40,298 bases of DNA, from NCBI GenBank assembly GCA_027063505.1, contig JAMORO010000016.1, positions 1 to 40,298 on the forward strand, given 5' to 3'. Below are positions 15,793 through 24,075 of this stretch, piece by piece (the stretch's first letter is position 1; each line of letters starts with the position of its first letter). The notes beneath the pieces are model-generated. The model had not been told where the DNA came from, searched no databases, and saw only the letters and a list, made by a program, of their open reading frames with translations. Origin of the DNA: Sulfurimonas sp. GTDB lineage: Bacteria > Campylobacterota > Campylobacteria > Campylobacterales > Sulfurimonadaceae. The position numbers were made by a program, and so were the translations under genes.

Positions 15793-15798
15793 ATTATA
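15793..15798 (-). promoter_or_regulatory. -10 box for the Ig-like/FecR/CHASE2 operon
   Basis: Minus-strand TATAAT (plus 15793-15798), about 29 bp before the operon's first ATG. No clear -35. Predicted leader about 22 nt with GGAG. The 75-bp gap to hom holds no gene and no strong terminator for hom, only a 5-bp TTAAC/GTTAA hairpin. Confidence 0.45.
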
Positions 15799-15839
15799 GA
15801 GCTTAAATGATAAAAATATACTGAATAAGTTAACAGATG

Positions 15840-17102
15840 TTAAACAATGCGAATCATTACTGGTCTAGCATTTACAAAGTCTAATGCTTCTATCTCAGAA
15901 ATCATTGCTTGAATATCACTCTCTTTTGCACTGTGTGTTGAGATAAGGAGGTTTGCACTTGAGTTCTCACTAGGACGCTGTAGCATAGTCTCTATAGAGA
16001 TTGAGTTTGCTTCAAAGATTTTAGTCAGTTTTGCAAGAACACCTGCTCTATCTGATACATTTACTCTTAGATAGTATTTTGACTCAATATTTGCCGTTGA
16101 TTTAAGAGTTAGTTGACTCCCTTCCATAGGTCTGTTAAAGCCTAACATAGGTGTTGATTTACCACTTCTTGCAATGTCAATGATATTTGCTACAACAGCA
16201 GAAGCAGTAGCATCGCCACCTGCTCCAGGACCATAGTATAGTGTTTCACCAACTTTATCACCAACAACAGAGATAGCATTCATAACACCATCTATCTTTG
16301 CTATCATTTCCTCTTGTTTTATTAGACAGGCATGTACACGAAGCTCTACTTCATTTCCATCTTTTTTAGCGATTCCAAGAAGTTTTATAGCATAACCAAA
16401 CTCTTTAGCAAAAGCGATATCTTCACTTCGTACATTGTCAATTCCCTCTATGAGAATATCTTCAGGTTTAGCATCTATACCATAAGCGATAGAGGCTAAA
16501 ATGAGAAGTTTATGAGCTGCATCAAAACCACCTACATCAAAAGTAGGATCAGCCTCTGCATAGCCTAGTTCTTGAGCCTCTTGTAAGATAGCATCATATG
16601 AAACGCCATTGTTCGTCATCTCTGTCATCATGTAGTTACATGTGCCATTCATAATTCCCATAATAGACTCAATATGATTAGCAGAGAGGCCATCACGAAG
16701 AGCATTAATGATAGGAATACCACCCGCAACAGAAGCCTCATACTCAAATGCTTTTGTTCCAGCGATATCTTGAAGTTCATAACGGTGATATGCTAAAAGT
16801 GCTTTGTTAGCAGTAACAACAGCTTTCCCAGACTCTAATGCATGTTTTACAACTTCAAATGGCTCTTCAACACCACCCATAAGTTCAACAACGATATCAA
16901 TCTCAGGGTCATTAAGAACATCATCAACATTATCAGTTAAAACGATGTCAACACCACGATCTTTAGAGAGATTTTTCACTACACCACTCTTTGCTATGAT
17001 ATCTACACCGGCACGAGCACTTATAACATCTGCATTATCTTTTAAGATATTTGCAACACTTGCTCCAACAGTTCCAACACCGATTATTCCAACTTTTATC
17101 AT
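15840..17102 (-). CDS. hom: Homoserine dehydrogenase
   Basis: 420 aa. Reduces aspartate semialdehyde to homoserine on the threonine/methionine branch. N-terminal Rossmann motif G-I-I-G-V-G-T-V-G, catalytic-domain segments N-G-T-C-N-Y-M and E-A-D-P-T-F-D, and a C-terminal ACT domain (about 345-415, Y-Y-L-R-V-N-V-S-D-R-A-G-V-L) that usually gives threonine feedback. The ATG overlaps the aminotransferase stop by one base (TAATG). This hom/aminotransferase pairing is conserved in Campylobacter, where yraN follows directly. Confidence 0.96.
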   Translation of the reverse strand: MIKVGIIGVGTVGASVANILKDNADVISARAGVDIIAKSGVVKNLSKDRGVDIVLTDNVDDVLNDPEIDIVVELMGGVEEPFEVVKHALESGKAVVTANKALLAYHRYELQDIAGTKAFEYEASVAGGIPIINALRDGLSANHIESIMGIMNGTCNYMMTEMTNNGVSYDAILQEAQELGYAEADPTFDVGGFDAAHKLLILASIAYGIDAKPEDILIEGIDNVRSEDIAFAKEFGYAIKLLGIAKKDGNEVELRVHACLIKQEEMIAKIDGVMNAISVVGDKVGETLYYGPGAGGDATASAVVANIIDIARSGKSTPMLGFNRPMEGSQLTLKSTANIESKYYLRVNVSDRAGVLAKLTKIFEANSISIETMLQRPSENSSANLLISTHSAKESDIQAMISEIEALDFVNARPVMIRIV

Positions 17103-18334
17103 TACTCGCCTTCTTCTTGTTTACAGTTATCAAACTGTTTTAAAAACTGCTTTATATTCTTTGCAGCTTGACGGATACGGTTGTCATTTTCAATAAGTGC
17201 TATACGAACATAGCCCTCACCACTCTCTCCAAAACCAATTCCTGGAGCTACTGCAACACCCGCTTCTTTAAGTAGACGTTTAGAGAACTCTAAAGAGCCT
17301 AAATGCTGTACACACTCTGGCATACGAGCCCATGAGAACATACTCGCTTCATTTTTTACTATATGCCAACCAGCACGACCAAAAGCTTCTATAAGAACTT
17401 CTTGACGGTGATTATACTTCTCAGTAATATCTCTCACACACTGCTGATCTCCGTTAAGAGCTACAGTAGCAGCAACTTGAATAGGAGTAAACATACCGTA
17501 ATCTAACCAAGACTTAATCTTTACAAGGGCTCCGATAAGTCTTGCATTTCCAGCAAAGAAACCAACTCTCCATCCAGCCATATTATAACTTTTTGAGAGT
17601 GTAAATGACTCAACCGCCACATCTTTTGCACCGGGTACTGAAAGGATAGAAGGAGTAACATAACCATCAAAAGTGATATCTCCATAAGCAATATCAGAGA
17701 TAACATAAAATCTTTTCTCTTTAGCCATAGCTACAAGTCTTACATAAAAATCTTGTGTAACAGTAGCAGTTGTAGGATTATGAGGGAAATTTACAAGAAC
17801 ATACTTAGGCTTAACAGGAGCCTCTTCAAAGATACGTTCTAGTTCATTAAAGAAATGATCCTCATCTATGCGATACTTCTCATCAAATTTAATAGCAAAC
17901 TTGATAACTTTTCCACCAGCTAAGATAAAAGAGAACTCATGAATAGGGTAAGTAGGATCAGGAACAACAGCTACATCACCTGCATTTGTGATGGCATAAG
18001 TAAGGTGAGCATATCCCTCTTTTGAACCCATTGTAGCAACACACTCTGTCATTGGGTCGAGTATACACTCGTAACGACGCTCATACCAATCAGCTACAGC
18101 TTTAAGAAGTTTTGGAATACCCTTAGATGTTGAGTAACCGTGTGTTTTAGTCTTTTTTGCAGACTCAACTAGTTTCTCACGAATATGTGCAGGAGTATCT
18201 CCATCAGGATTTCCCATAGAAAAATCTATAACATCCGCACCAGCTCGACGCTCGCTCATTTTAAGGTCATTAACCTCTGCAAACACATACTCTGGAAGCA
18301 TATCAACTCTGTCAAATTTCATCTCATCAAACAT
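17102..18334 (-). CDS. Class I/II PLP aminotransferase (AlaC / LL-DAP aminotransferase-like)
   Basis: 410 aa. Fold type I aminotransferase: the PLP lysine is in S-F-T-L-S-K-S-Y-N-M-A-G-W-R-V-G-F, with N-F-P-H-N-P-T (Asn contacting PLP) and D-P-T-Y-P-I-H. Overall resembles the YfdZ/AlaC group, often annotated as aspartate or LL-diaminopimelate aminotransferase; the exact substrate cannot be read from sequence. It has a GAGGG Shine-Dalgarno and is coupled to hom, which suggests aspartate-family amino-acid supply. A 16-bp palindrome lies next to its -10 box. Confidence 0.88.
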   Translation of the reverse strand: MFDEMKFDRVDMLPEYVFAEVNDLKMSERRAGADVIDFSMGNPDGDTPAHIREKLVESAKKTKTHGYSTSKGIPKLLKAVADWYERRYECILDPMTECVATMGSKEGYAHLTYAITNAGDVAVVPDPTYPIHEFSFILAGGKVIKFAIKFDEKYRIDEDHFFNELERIFEEAPVKPKYVLVNFPHNPTTATVTQDFYVRLVAMAKEKRFYVISDIAYGDITFDGYVTPSILSVPGAKDVAVESFTLSKSYNMAGWRVGFFAGNARLIGALVKIKSWLDYGMFTPIQVAATVALNGDQQCVRDITEKYNHRQEVLIEAFGRAGWHIVKNEASMFSWARMPECVQHLGSLEFSKRLLKEAGVAVAPGIGFGESGEGYVRIALIENDNRIRQAAKNIKQFLKQFDNCKQEEGE

Positions 18335-18361
18335 ATCTAGCCCTCTAAATTTATTAATGAC

Positions 18362-18383
18362 ATTTTATCTAAATATATTTAGA
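18362..18383 (-). promoter_or_regulatory. -10 box with an adjoining 16-bp palindrome before the aminotransferase-hom genes
   Basis: Minus-strand TAAAAT (plus 18362-18367) sits directly beside TCTAAATATATTTAGA (18368-18383), a perfect 16-bp palindrome occupying the spacer. A dimeric repressor bound there would block the promoter. No regulator is identified. Confidence 0.4.
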
Positions 18384-18403
18384 ATAAGCTAATGGCGTTT
18401 TAT

Positions 18404-19252
18404 TTACTTAGATGTACTTGGAAGGAGAGTAAGTTCATCACGTACATTTTTAAGAGTATAAAGGTCAGAAATTTTCATATATTTAGCATTTTCTGGAATA
18501 TCTAACTCAATTTTATGCCGAATATTATCCTCTTTTAATACTTTTAAAAGATGCAGTGAAGGGTCATAATAAGCGATATAAGGATACCAACGATTTCTTC
18601 TACTGCTTGTAATTTGCAATTTTTTTATCTTAGAAACATTCAACCAGTGTGCATAATGTGAGCGCTTTAATCTTACTTCATGAGTACTCTCTAATGTTTT
18701 TAGATTAAGATATCCTCTAGCCATATCTATAACATAGGTCCACTCATACTTTGAGTTTCTCTCTATATCTATAATTTTACAGCCACTTTTAGCGAGCTCT
18801 TTTTCTAAAACTAATGGATCTGTTGCATACTCAGAGGTTAAACTTATATTCCATGTAAACTCTGATGCATCAAGGTTTGAAGCCGTTGTTACATAGCGAT
18901 AGTAACCAATATTTCGGAGTGTATCACCCATAATTTTTACAAAGAAAAGAGGTGCACCACTTGTTTTAAAATTTAGTTTCAACTCTTGGGGTGTCTCAAA
19001 AAACAGTTTTAAAAGGCCATTCTCTTTAAGTGTTTGAACAATCTTTACAGCATCCACTCTCTGGTTTTTATAAAATGCTTCTCTTGGTTCAAATATAAGA
19101 TCAATAAATTCTCTATTTTCGCTATATGTTTGTGCATCTAAAAATATTTTTATTTTTGAATCAAGTGGGTTCTCTATCTCTACTTTTACCTCTATCTCAT
19201 CTGCATAGCATACTTGAAAAAGAAGAGTAATAAGTAAAAAAAACTTTACCAT
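18404..19252 (-). CDS. Exported protein of unknown function, conserved beside the RlmB/RsmI genes
   Basis: 282 aa. Signal peptide (M-V-K-F-F-L-L-I-T-L-L-F-Q-V-C-Y-A, cleavage near residue 17) and a mixed alpha/beta periplasmic body, rich in charged residues, with no motif I recognise. A central segment shows repeated Y-x-W/T beta strands, and a single Cys lies at about 158. Its position between the RodZ-like protein and the aminotransferase matches a small periplasmic protein in the same place in Campylobacter (Cj0151c by memory). The start overlaps the upstream gene by 7 nt, so they are probably co-translated. Confidence 0.75.
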   Translation of the reverse strand: MVKFFLLITLLFQVCYADEIEVKVEIENPLDSKIKIFLDAQTYSENREFIDLIFEPREAFYKNQRVDAVKIVQTLKENGLLKLFFETPQELKLNFKTSGAPLFFVKIMGDTLRNIGYYRYVTTASNLDASEFTWNISLTSEYATDPLVLEKELAKSGCKIIDIERNSKYEWTYVIDMARGYLNLKTLESTHEVRLKRSHYAHWLNVSKIKKLQITSSRRNRWYPYIAYYDPSLHLLKVLKEDNIRHKIELDIPENAKYMKISDLYTLKNVRDELTLLPSTSK

Positions 19253-20052
19253 GAATGGCCTCTATTTAATTTTTTAAACTCTTTTTTACTTATAGCTGTA
19301 AGTTCACCATCTCTATATAAAAAACGAATATTATTATATGTTTTAAACTTTTTTGCCTTAGAGTCAACAAACATATTAATATGACCATGTCCAAATATTA
19401 GAAGCCAATTTTTGTTTGGATCTAAATCTATAGAACCTTTTAAAGTCTTTTGGTAATGTTTATGTGTTTGCATATCTATATAACCAAACCATACTTTCGT
19501 TTTAGCGACTATCTCAAAAGAGTGATCTACATCTTCAACAGGAGTCTCAATAACTACTTTTTGATTCTCTTCTAAAATGATTTCAGGCTCAATTGTTGTA
19601 CTATTATTTTCTCTCTTTGTGACATTTCTTTCTACTATAATATCTTTTTTTATACTATCTATAATGGTGTTATCAACACTCATAGTATCTTGAGAAACTT
19701 CAGGGGATGAGATATAGTTAAAGGTGAGTACAATGAGAAAAACAAAAAAAACAAAAAAACTATACAGAAGTGTTTTACTGTTCTTTTGGCTATTTTTTTG
19801 TGAAACAAAAAGTGAACTATTCTCTCCACTAATTTTTTTATCTACAAAAAAATCCTCACCACTCTGGCGAATCTCTTCAAGATTAAGAGAGTACTCCCTC
19901 TCTATAATAGAGATAAATCCAAGAAACTGAACTTTGGAAAAGCCTTCAAAACTACTATGTAAAATTGCTTGAACATGTTTTATAGGTATATGTGTATCTT
20001 CATATATTTTTTGTGCACCTAACTCTTGTAGTTTCTCTAACTTATCGTCCAT
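19246..20052 (-). CDS. Single-pass membrane protein with RodZ-like layout
   Basis: 268 aa. Cytoplasmic N-terminus (about 1-90) with helices that could form a helix-turn-helix-like domain (T-H-I-P-I-K-H-V-Q-A-I-L), one transmembrane helix (about 94-112, Y-S-F-F-V-F-F-V-F-L-I-V-L), an acidic linker, then a periplasmic beta domain (about 175-268). This order is that of RodZ-type cytoskeleton-membrane linkers, but the sequence is too divergent to name it. The gene overlaps the RlmB-like gene by one base and the next gene by 7 nt, indicating one transcript. Confidence 0.7.
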   Translation of the reverse strand: MDDKLEKLQELGAQKIYEDTHIPIKHVQAILHSSFEGFSKVQFLGFISIIEREYSLNLEEIRQSGEDFFVDKKISGENSSLFVSQKNSQKNSKTLLYSFFVFFVFLIVLTFNYISSPEVSQDTMSVDNTIIDSIKKDIIVERNVTKRENNSTTIEPEIILEENQKVVIETPVEDVDHSFEIVAKTKVWFGYIDMQTHKHYQKTLKGSIDLDPNKNWLLIFGHGHINMFVDSKAKKFKTYNNIRFLYRDGELTAISKKEFKKLNRGHSW

Positions 20053-20729
20053 TATCGCATCCTATCCATTAAAATAGCACCAGCGACACTTACATTTAGT
20101 GAATCAAACTCATGCTTCATCTTTATACTTACTGCACAGTCTAGTTTTGAAACTATACGAGAAGTAAGACCTTCTCCTTCACTACCTAAAACTAAAACTT
20201 TTTTTCTATCAATTCGAGTTTCACGAATATCCATACCACTCATATCTGCACCATAAGTAGTAAATCCAGACATTTTGAAGTCATTTAAAACATCATGAAT
20301 ATTATGCTCAATTGCAAAAGGCATATCATACAGAGCCCCTGTACTTGTTCTCATAATAGTATCAAGTGGTAACTGTTTAACACCACAAGCCACTATTGCA
20401 TCTACACCCATCGCATAAGCACTTCTAACAAGTGCTCCAATGTTTCCAACATCAGTAAGACCTGAGAGAATAAGTACAAATTTTTTCTCTAAGAAGAAGT
20501 CATACTGCTGTAGGTGTACATCCTCAACCTCAGCTAAAAAACCTTGGTGAGAAGCATTTTTACACATTTTTTGTGCTGCTTCATTAGGGATACGTTTAAT
20601 CTCAAAGCCCATTTTCATGAGGCGAGAATACTCTTTTTTCTCTAACTCTTTAGCGAGGTAAAGTTTTTTAATTTTATTCGGGTATTTATTAATTAAATAA
20701 TATATTGGTTGTTTTGCGTATATTAACAT
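20052..20729 (-). CDS. SpoU/TrmH-family 2'-O-methyltransferase (RlmB-like)
   Basis: 225 aa. The three SPOUT knot motifs are clear: D-V-G-N-I-G-A-L-V-R-S-A (motif 1 with catalytic Arg), V-L-G-S-E-G-E-G-L (motif 2) and F-D-S-L-N-V-S-V-A-G-A-I-L (motif 3). A short N-terminal substrate-binding domain precedes them. Probably 2'-O-methylates 23S rRNA G2251 (RlmB), but a tRNA target (TrmH) is possible. No Shine-Dalgarno is seen; a TAAAAT box lies 6 nt before the ATG, so a leaderless secondary transcript is conceivable besides read-through from rsmI. Confidence 0.88.
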   Translation of the reverse strand: MLIYAKQPIYYLINKYPNKIKKLYLAKELEKKEYSRLMKMGFEIKRIPNEAAQKMCKNASHQGFLAEVEDVHLQQYDFFLEKKFVLILSGLTDVGNIGALVRSAYAMGVDAIVACGVKQLPLDTIMRTSTGALYDMPFAIEHNIHDVLNDFKMSGFTTYGADMSGMDIRETRIDRKKVLVLGSEGEGLTSRIVSKLDCAVSIKMKHEFDSLNVSVAGAILMDRMR

Positions 20730-20752
20730 AGAGGTATTTTATCTAAAAAAGC

Positions 20753-21568
20753 TTATAAGTCCAACAGTCTTTGATAACAAGCTTTTGTATTTTCGCCTGT
20801 AATTTTAGAGATAAGTTTTGCTTGCACTTTTTTAGGAAGATCTAAAGCCAAAATATCTTTTTGACTTATTGCAGAGTCTGCTTGTGTTTCTGCAGCAGAT
20901 ATAACAACAACCCACTCTCCTCGGAAGTTACCATCTAAATGAGTAAGTGCTTCATCAGCTGTACCACGAAAATACTTCTGATACTTTTTTGTAAGCTCTT
21001 TTGCTAAAAATATCTCACGAGTAGACTCTTCTTCTTTAATCTCTAAAAGAAGTTTTTCTATACGGTGAGGGGACTCATACAGAACTGTTGTAAATCCATT
21101 ATGTAGTGCTTTTTGTAATCCAGCAGCACGAGAAGAGCCCTTATGATCCAAAAAGCCTAAAAAGAGCATCTTAGTCTCTTCAAATCCCGCTGCAACAAAA
21201 GCGGTAAGAACAGCATTCGCACCAGGAAGTACATCAAAGGCCACATTTTCTCTCAAACAGTATGCTACAAGTGCTTGACCCGGATCGCTTACACCTGGCA
21301 TCCCAGCATCACTAGCATAAACAACATTTGAGTCAAAAAAATCGGGTGATAGTTTTTCAATAAAATGTTTTTCATTATGTGAATGAAGAGAGATAAACTC
21401 TTGATCTTCGTTAAAGTTTGTATTGTAACGCTCTTTAAGTATGTGGATAAGTTTTTTTGTAACGCGAGTATCTTCGCAGAGGAGTATATCAGCCTCACTC
21501 AGAAGTTCAATACTTCTGAGTGAGATGTCGCCTATGTTACCAATGGGGGTTGGAACTAGACTAAGCAA
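20753..21568 (-). CDS. rsmI: 16S rRNA 2'-O-ribose C1402 methyltransferase
   Basis: 271 aa. Starts with TTG at 21566-21568; the opening V-P-T-P-I-G-N-I-G-D-I matches the RsmI N-terminus exactly, which fixes the start despite a poor Shine-Dalgarno. Other family features: L-L-C-E-D-T-R-V-T, S-D-A-G-M-P-G-V-S-D-P-G and Y-E-S-P-H-R-I. Methylates the ribose of C1402 in the 30S decoding site. 13 nt after rpmE, so likely transcribed from the rpmE promoter. Confidence 0.94.
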   Translation of the reverse strand: MLSLVPTPIGNIGDISLRSIELLSEADILLCEDTRVTKKLIHILKERYNTNFNEDQEFISLHSHNEKHFIEKLSPDFFDSNVVYASDAGMPGVSDPGQALVAYCLRENVAFDVLPGANAVLTAFVAAGFEETKMLFLGFLDHKGSSRAAGLQKALHNGFTTVLYESPHRIEKLLLEIKEEESTREIFLAKELTKKYQKYFRGTADEALTHLDGNFRGEWVVVISAAETQADSAISQKDILALDLPKKVQAKLISKITGENTKACYQRLLDL

Positions 21569-21581
21569 GAGAAAATCTTGA

Positions 21582-21782
21582 CTATTTTTTAGCGTAACGA
21601 GCGTTAAATTTCTCGATTCTACCAGCTGTATCTACCATTCTCTCAGAACCTGTGAAGAATGGGTGACACTCATTACAGATGTCTATTTTAAGTGTGTCTT
21701 GAGCTGCTTTGTTCTCAAAAGTGTTTCCACAAGCACAAGTTACTGTACAAGTTACAAATTCTGGGTGTAAATCTTTTTTCAT
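21582..21782 (-). CDS. rpmE: Ribosomal protein L31, zinc-binding form
   Basis: 66 aa. M-K-K-D-L-H-P-E and the Cys set C-x-C near residue 16 with C-N-E-C-H-P-F near 37 identify the zinc-containing (C+) form of L31. The ATG follows an A/G-rich stretch. A strong promoter about 80 bp upstream and a leader hairpin suggest independent control. First gene of the rpmE-rsmI-rlmB transcript. Confidence 0.95.
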   Translation of the reverse strand: MKKDLHPEFVTCTVTCACGNTFENKAAQDTLKIDICNECHPFFTGSERMVDTAGRIEKFNARYAKK

Positions 21783-21863
21783 TTTTTTGCCTTTTGCTTC
21801 ACGTCTTGTGTACGTAAAACTATATATTTTTAAATCCGTATGGGAGCAGATTCTTGAAGTCGC

Positions 21864-21892
21864 ATTATATCTAAATATTTTATACTTTACAA
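21864..21892 (-). promoter_or_regulatory. Sigma-70 promoter of rpmE
   Basis: Minus-strand TTGTAA (plus 21887-21892), 17-bp spacer, TATAAT (plus 21864-21869). Predicted start near 21857, leader about 75 nt. The leader can form a stem TTTACGT/ACGTGAA with a 7-nt loop shortly before the ribosome site. Confidence 0.7.
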
Positions 21893-22564
21893 TTAAAGTA
21901 AGATTTTAGAGGCTACCGCTATCACAGCAGATTCAGAGCGAAGTACCATAGGGGAGTTGAGTCTAAAAACCTCTTGTCCCTTGAGTAACTCTTTTTCAAC
22001 AGGTGAAAATCCACCTTCACACCCTATAAGTACTCTTTGAAACTCACACTTTTCATCTAAAACTTTCTCTGTAAAATCAAATACTTTTGTATCGGGATAC
22101 TCTGCTATAAAACTCTCTATATTTTTATAACTATCAAACACCATAAGTGAGGTTCGCCCACTCTGCTGCATTGATGCTTCTACAATCCGCTCATAGCGTT
22201 TAAAGTCCTGCTTAAAGTTTTTTTGACTTCTATCACAGCCTATAAAAGAGATACGACTCACCCCTATCTCACAAAGTGAAGCGAGGACTTTTTCTACAGA
22301 CTTTGAATCGATGATACACCAAGCTACATGTAGCTCTTTTTCACTTTTTACCTCTTTAATCTTTGAATCAAGGAGTGATAAATTAAGTGCTCGAGGTTCA
22401 AGAGAGTCTATTTTATATCTATGGAGTAGTTGTATGTTGTCTCTGTTTCGTACATGAAGAGTATCCCCTTCACCATGGCGACGTGCCTTTACAAGATACT
22501 TATGCATTTCACCTTTGATGTGTAGCGTTTGGTTTCCAGCTTGTGCATCAAAGAAATAGATCAT
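21893..22564 (-). CDS. rsmE: 16S rRNA m3U1498 methyltransferase
   Basis: 223 aa from the ATG at 22562-22564. The GTG three codons earlier is too close to the AGGA, while the ATG is about 11 nt from it and overlaps the preceding stop as ATGA. SPOUT-class motifs [11 protein letters not shown] and L-R-S-E-S-A are the RsmE signature; the N-terminal PUA-like domain has the H-x-x-x-V-L/K-R pattern. Methylates U1498 of 16S rRNA. Confidence 0.92.
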   Translation of the reverse strand: MIYFFDAQAGNQTLHIKGEMHKYLVKARRHGEGDTLHVRNRDNIQLLHRYKIDSLEPRALNLSLLDSKIKEVKSEKELHVAWCIIDSKSVEKVLASLCEIGVSRISFIGCDRSQKNFKQDFKRYERIVEASMQQSGRTSLMVFDSYKNIESFIAEYPDTKVFDFTEKVLDEKCEFQRVLIGCEGGFSPVEKELLKGQEVFRLNSPMVLRSESAVIAVASKILL

Positions 22565-22974
22565 AGAAACCACATTCCTAACGATATTATAACCATCATA
22601 AAAAACTCAACTTGTAAAATAGTTCTAGCCATCGGCTTATAGGCATTAAAAGCATGATCTTTTGTTGTACTAAGATACTTTAAAGATTTTACTCTTTTTA
22701 CTTCTAAAACAATGTAAACAATACTAATTATAATCATAATAATATTTGCAAAGGTAAAATCTAGATGCTTTGCCGCCATCATAATAGTTCCTGTAAAAAT
22801 TACAAAACCTAAAACTGTAAAAGTGATTGGCCAGAGAACTATACTGTGAATTCTTTTATATTTTTTTAAGTCTGTATAACTTATTAAAAGAAAAAGATTC
22901 ATAAAAATTGCCATTAAAATAGCACCTGCACCAACACTATGAAGGGATAGACCCATATTATACATTTCATTCAT
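22561..22974 (-). CDS. Small four-helix inner-membrane protein of unknown function
   Basis: 137 aa with four predicted transmembrane helices (about 12-32, 46-66, 72-90, 116-136), conserved beside rsmE in Campylobacterota by memory (Cj0157c position). No catalytic motif. His residues at about 12, 43 and 71 are possible ligands but nothing more can be claimed. A TATAAT box ends 8 nt before the ATG and no Shine-Dalgarno exists, so the mRNA may be leaderless. The start could also be Met4 or Met7. Confidence 0.75.
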   Translation of the reverse strand: MNEMYNMGLSLHSVGAGAILMAIFMNLFLLISYTDLKKYKRIHSIVLWPITFTVLGFVIFTGTIMMAAKHLDFTFANIIMIIISIVYIVLEVKRVKSLKYLSTTKDHAFNAYKPMARTILQVEFFMMVIISLGMWFL

Positions 22975-22980
22975 GGCGCA

Positions 22981-22986
22981 ATTATA
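22981..22986 (-). promoter_or_regulatory. -10 box placed for a leaderless transcript
   Basis: Minus-strand TATAAT (plus 22981-22986) lies 6 nt short of the ATG region, so RNA should start at or beside the A of the ATG (22974). Confidence 0.45.
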
Positions 22987-22997
22987 ATATAAAAAGC

Positions 22998-23663
22998 TTA
23001 TTTCATCTTTTTTGATTCAAAATAGACTTTAAATGCTTGTTGTGAGATAGTCTCATAGGAGTCTGTATCAATACTTTTTTTACTATACTTAAAAACAGCA
23101 GCCGTCAACTCTTTCCCAAAGACACAACCTGTATCTACTCCAAGAGAGTATTTATCTTCTCTTACTCTATCAAAAACATGATGTCCATATACAATAAACC
23201 CTTCCCGACCGTCATATACTTCAGACCAGTAGCAGAAATTTTTCTCCCACTCTTTTGGTTTTAAAAGTCTGTAGTTTTTATCAAGATACCTTACTTTTGT
23301 AAGTTCTTGTTCCTCCTCCTCGGAGAGATTCGCCAAGTTTATTAGGGGAGTTATTCCAGCATGAATAATAGTAAGATTTTTGACTCTATAAAAAAAGGGA
23401 AGTGATGCCAAAAAGCTCTGTTGTTTTTCACTAAACATCTCTGGGTTTTTATGGAGTAGTCTATCATCATTATTCCCTCGAACAACGATGATTTTCTCTT
23501 GGATTATATACTCTAGTGTCTCTAAATCTTTAGGCCCTTTACTTATAAGGTCACCAACAGAGATCTCTATATCACCCTTTTTGGGAGCTATTTTATGGCG
23601 TAGAGCGATAAGCTCATCGAGACAACCATGGATGTCTCCATATATTATAACTCTTTTACTCAT
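22998..23663 (-). CDS. Serine/threonine-type metallophosphatase
   Basis: 221 aa from the ATG at 23661-23663, where the protein begins M-S-K-R-V-I-I-Y-G-D-I-H-G. Earlier in-frame starts (up to 23699) exist. All calcineurin-like motifs are present: G-D-I-H-G, V-G-D-L-I-S-K-G, R-G-N-N-D, I-H-A-G-I and Y-G-H-H, giving a two-metal active site. Resembles PrpA/PrpE or ApaH-like enzymes; the substrate (phosphoprotein or diadenosine polyphosphate) is not determinable. It overlaps the preceding gene by 8 nt. Confidence 0.88.
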   Translation of the reverse strand: MSKRVIIYGDIHGCLDELIALRHKIAPKKGDIEISVGDLISKGPKDLETLEYIIQEKIIVVRGNNDDRLLHKNPEMFSEKQQSFLASLPFFYRVKNLTIIHAGITPLINLANLSEEEEQELTKVRYLDKNYRLLKPKEWEKNFCYWSEVYDGREGFIVYGHHVFDRVREDKYSLGVDTGCVFGKELTAAVFKYSKKSIDTDSYETISQQAFKVYFESKKMK

Positions 23664-24066
23664 CAACTTTTGGTTTATCATAACCTCTTCTAAACTCACT
23701 TAAACAGAGATCTGAAAACTCTTCAAAATCTTCTAAGGTAAAGTTTATAGTATTAAAATCAAACTTTTCATCCTCTAAAATACAGTAGGATCCTTTTGTA
23801 CTACATACTACTACTTTAAAGCGATAAAGTTTTGACTTACTATCTATAAAATGAATCCAAAGATGTTTATCTCCATCCTCTTTTATATTTGTCATATAGT
23901 CAAATTTTATAATCTCTTTGAGTTGAATATCAGAAATTTTTGCAAGAAGATTTTTTTGAAAATAGTCATCTATTTCACCAACAATCTCTTTATAATGTTC
24001 AGAGATAAGAGCTGCTCTTCTCTCTTTATACTCTTGGTCGAGTGCGAGTAAAAGTTTATGTGCCAT
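23656..24066 (-). CDS. Hypothetical cytoplasmic protein
   Basis: 136 aa, not recognised. N-terminal half is helical and charged (K-E-R-R-A-A-L-I-S-E-H-Y), C-terminal half has beta strands (L-W-I-H-F-I-D, Y-R-F-K-V-V-V-C) and an acidic end. No signal or membrane segment. Its placement between queD (9 nt) and the phosphatase (overlap 8 nt) indicates the moaA-queE-queD transcript. Confidence 0.7.
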   Translation of the reverse strand: MAHKLLLALDQEYKERRAALISEHYKEIVGEIDDYFQKNLLAKISDIQLKEIIKFDYMTNIKEDGDKHLWIHFIDSKSKLYRFKVVVCSTKGSYCILEDEKFDFNTINFTLEDFEEFSDLCLSEFRRGYDKPKVDE

Positions 24067-24075
24067 TAATGAAAC

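Noticed and set aside
16804..17196. 130-aa plus-strand ORF opposite hom
   Set aside because: Lies antisense to clear hom and aminotransferase coding sequence; its Ser/Thr-rich composition is that of a shadow frame.
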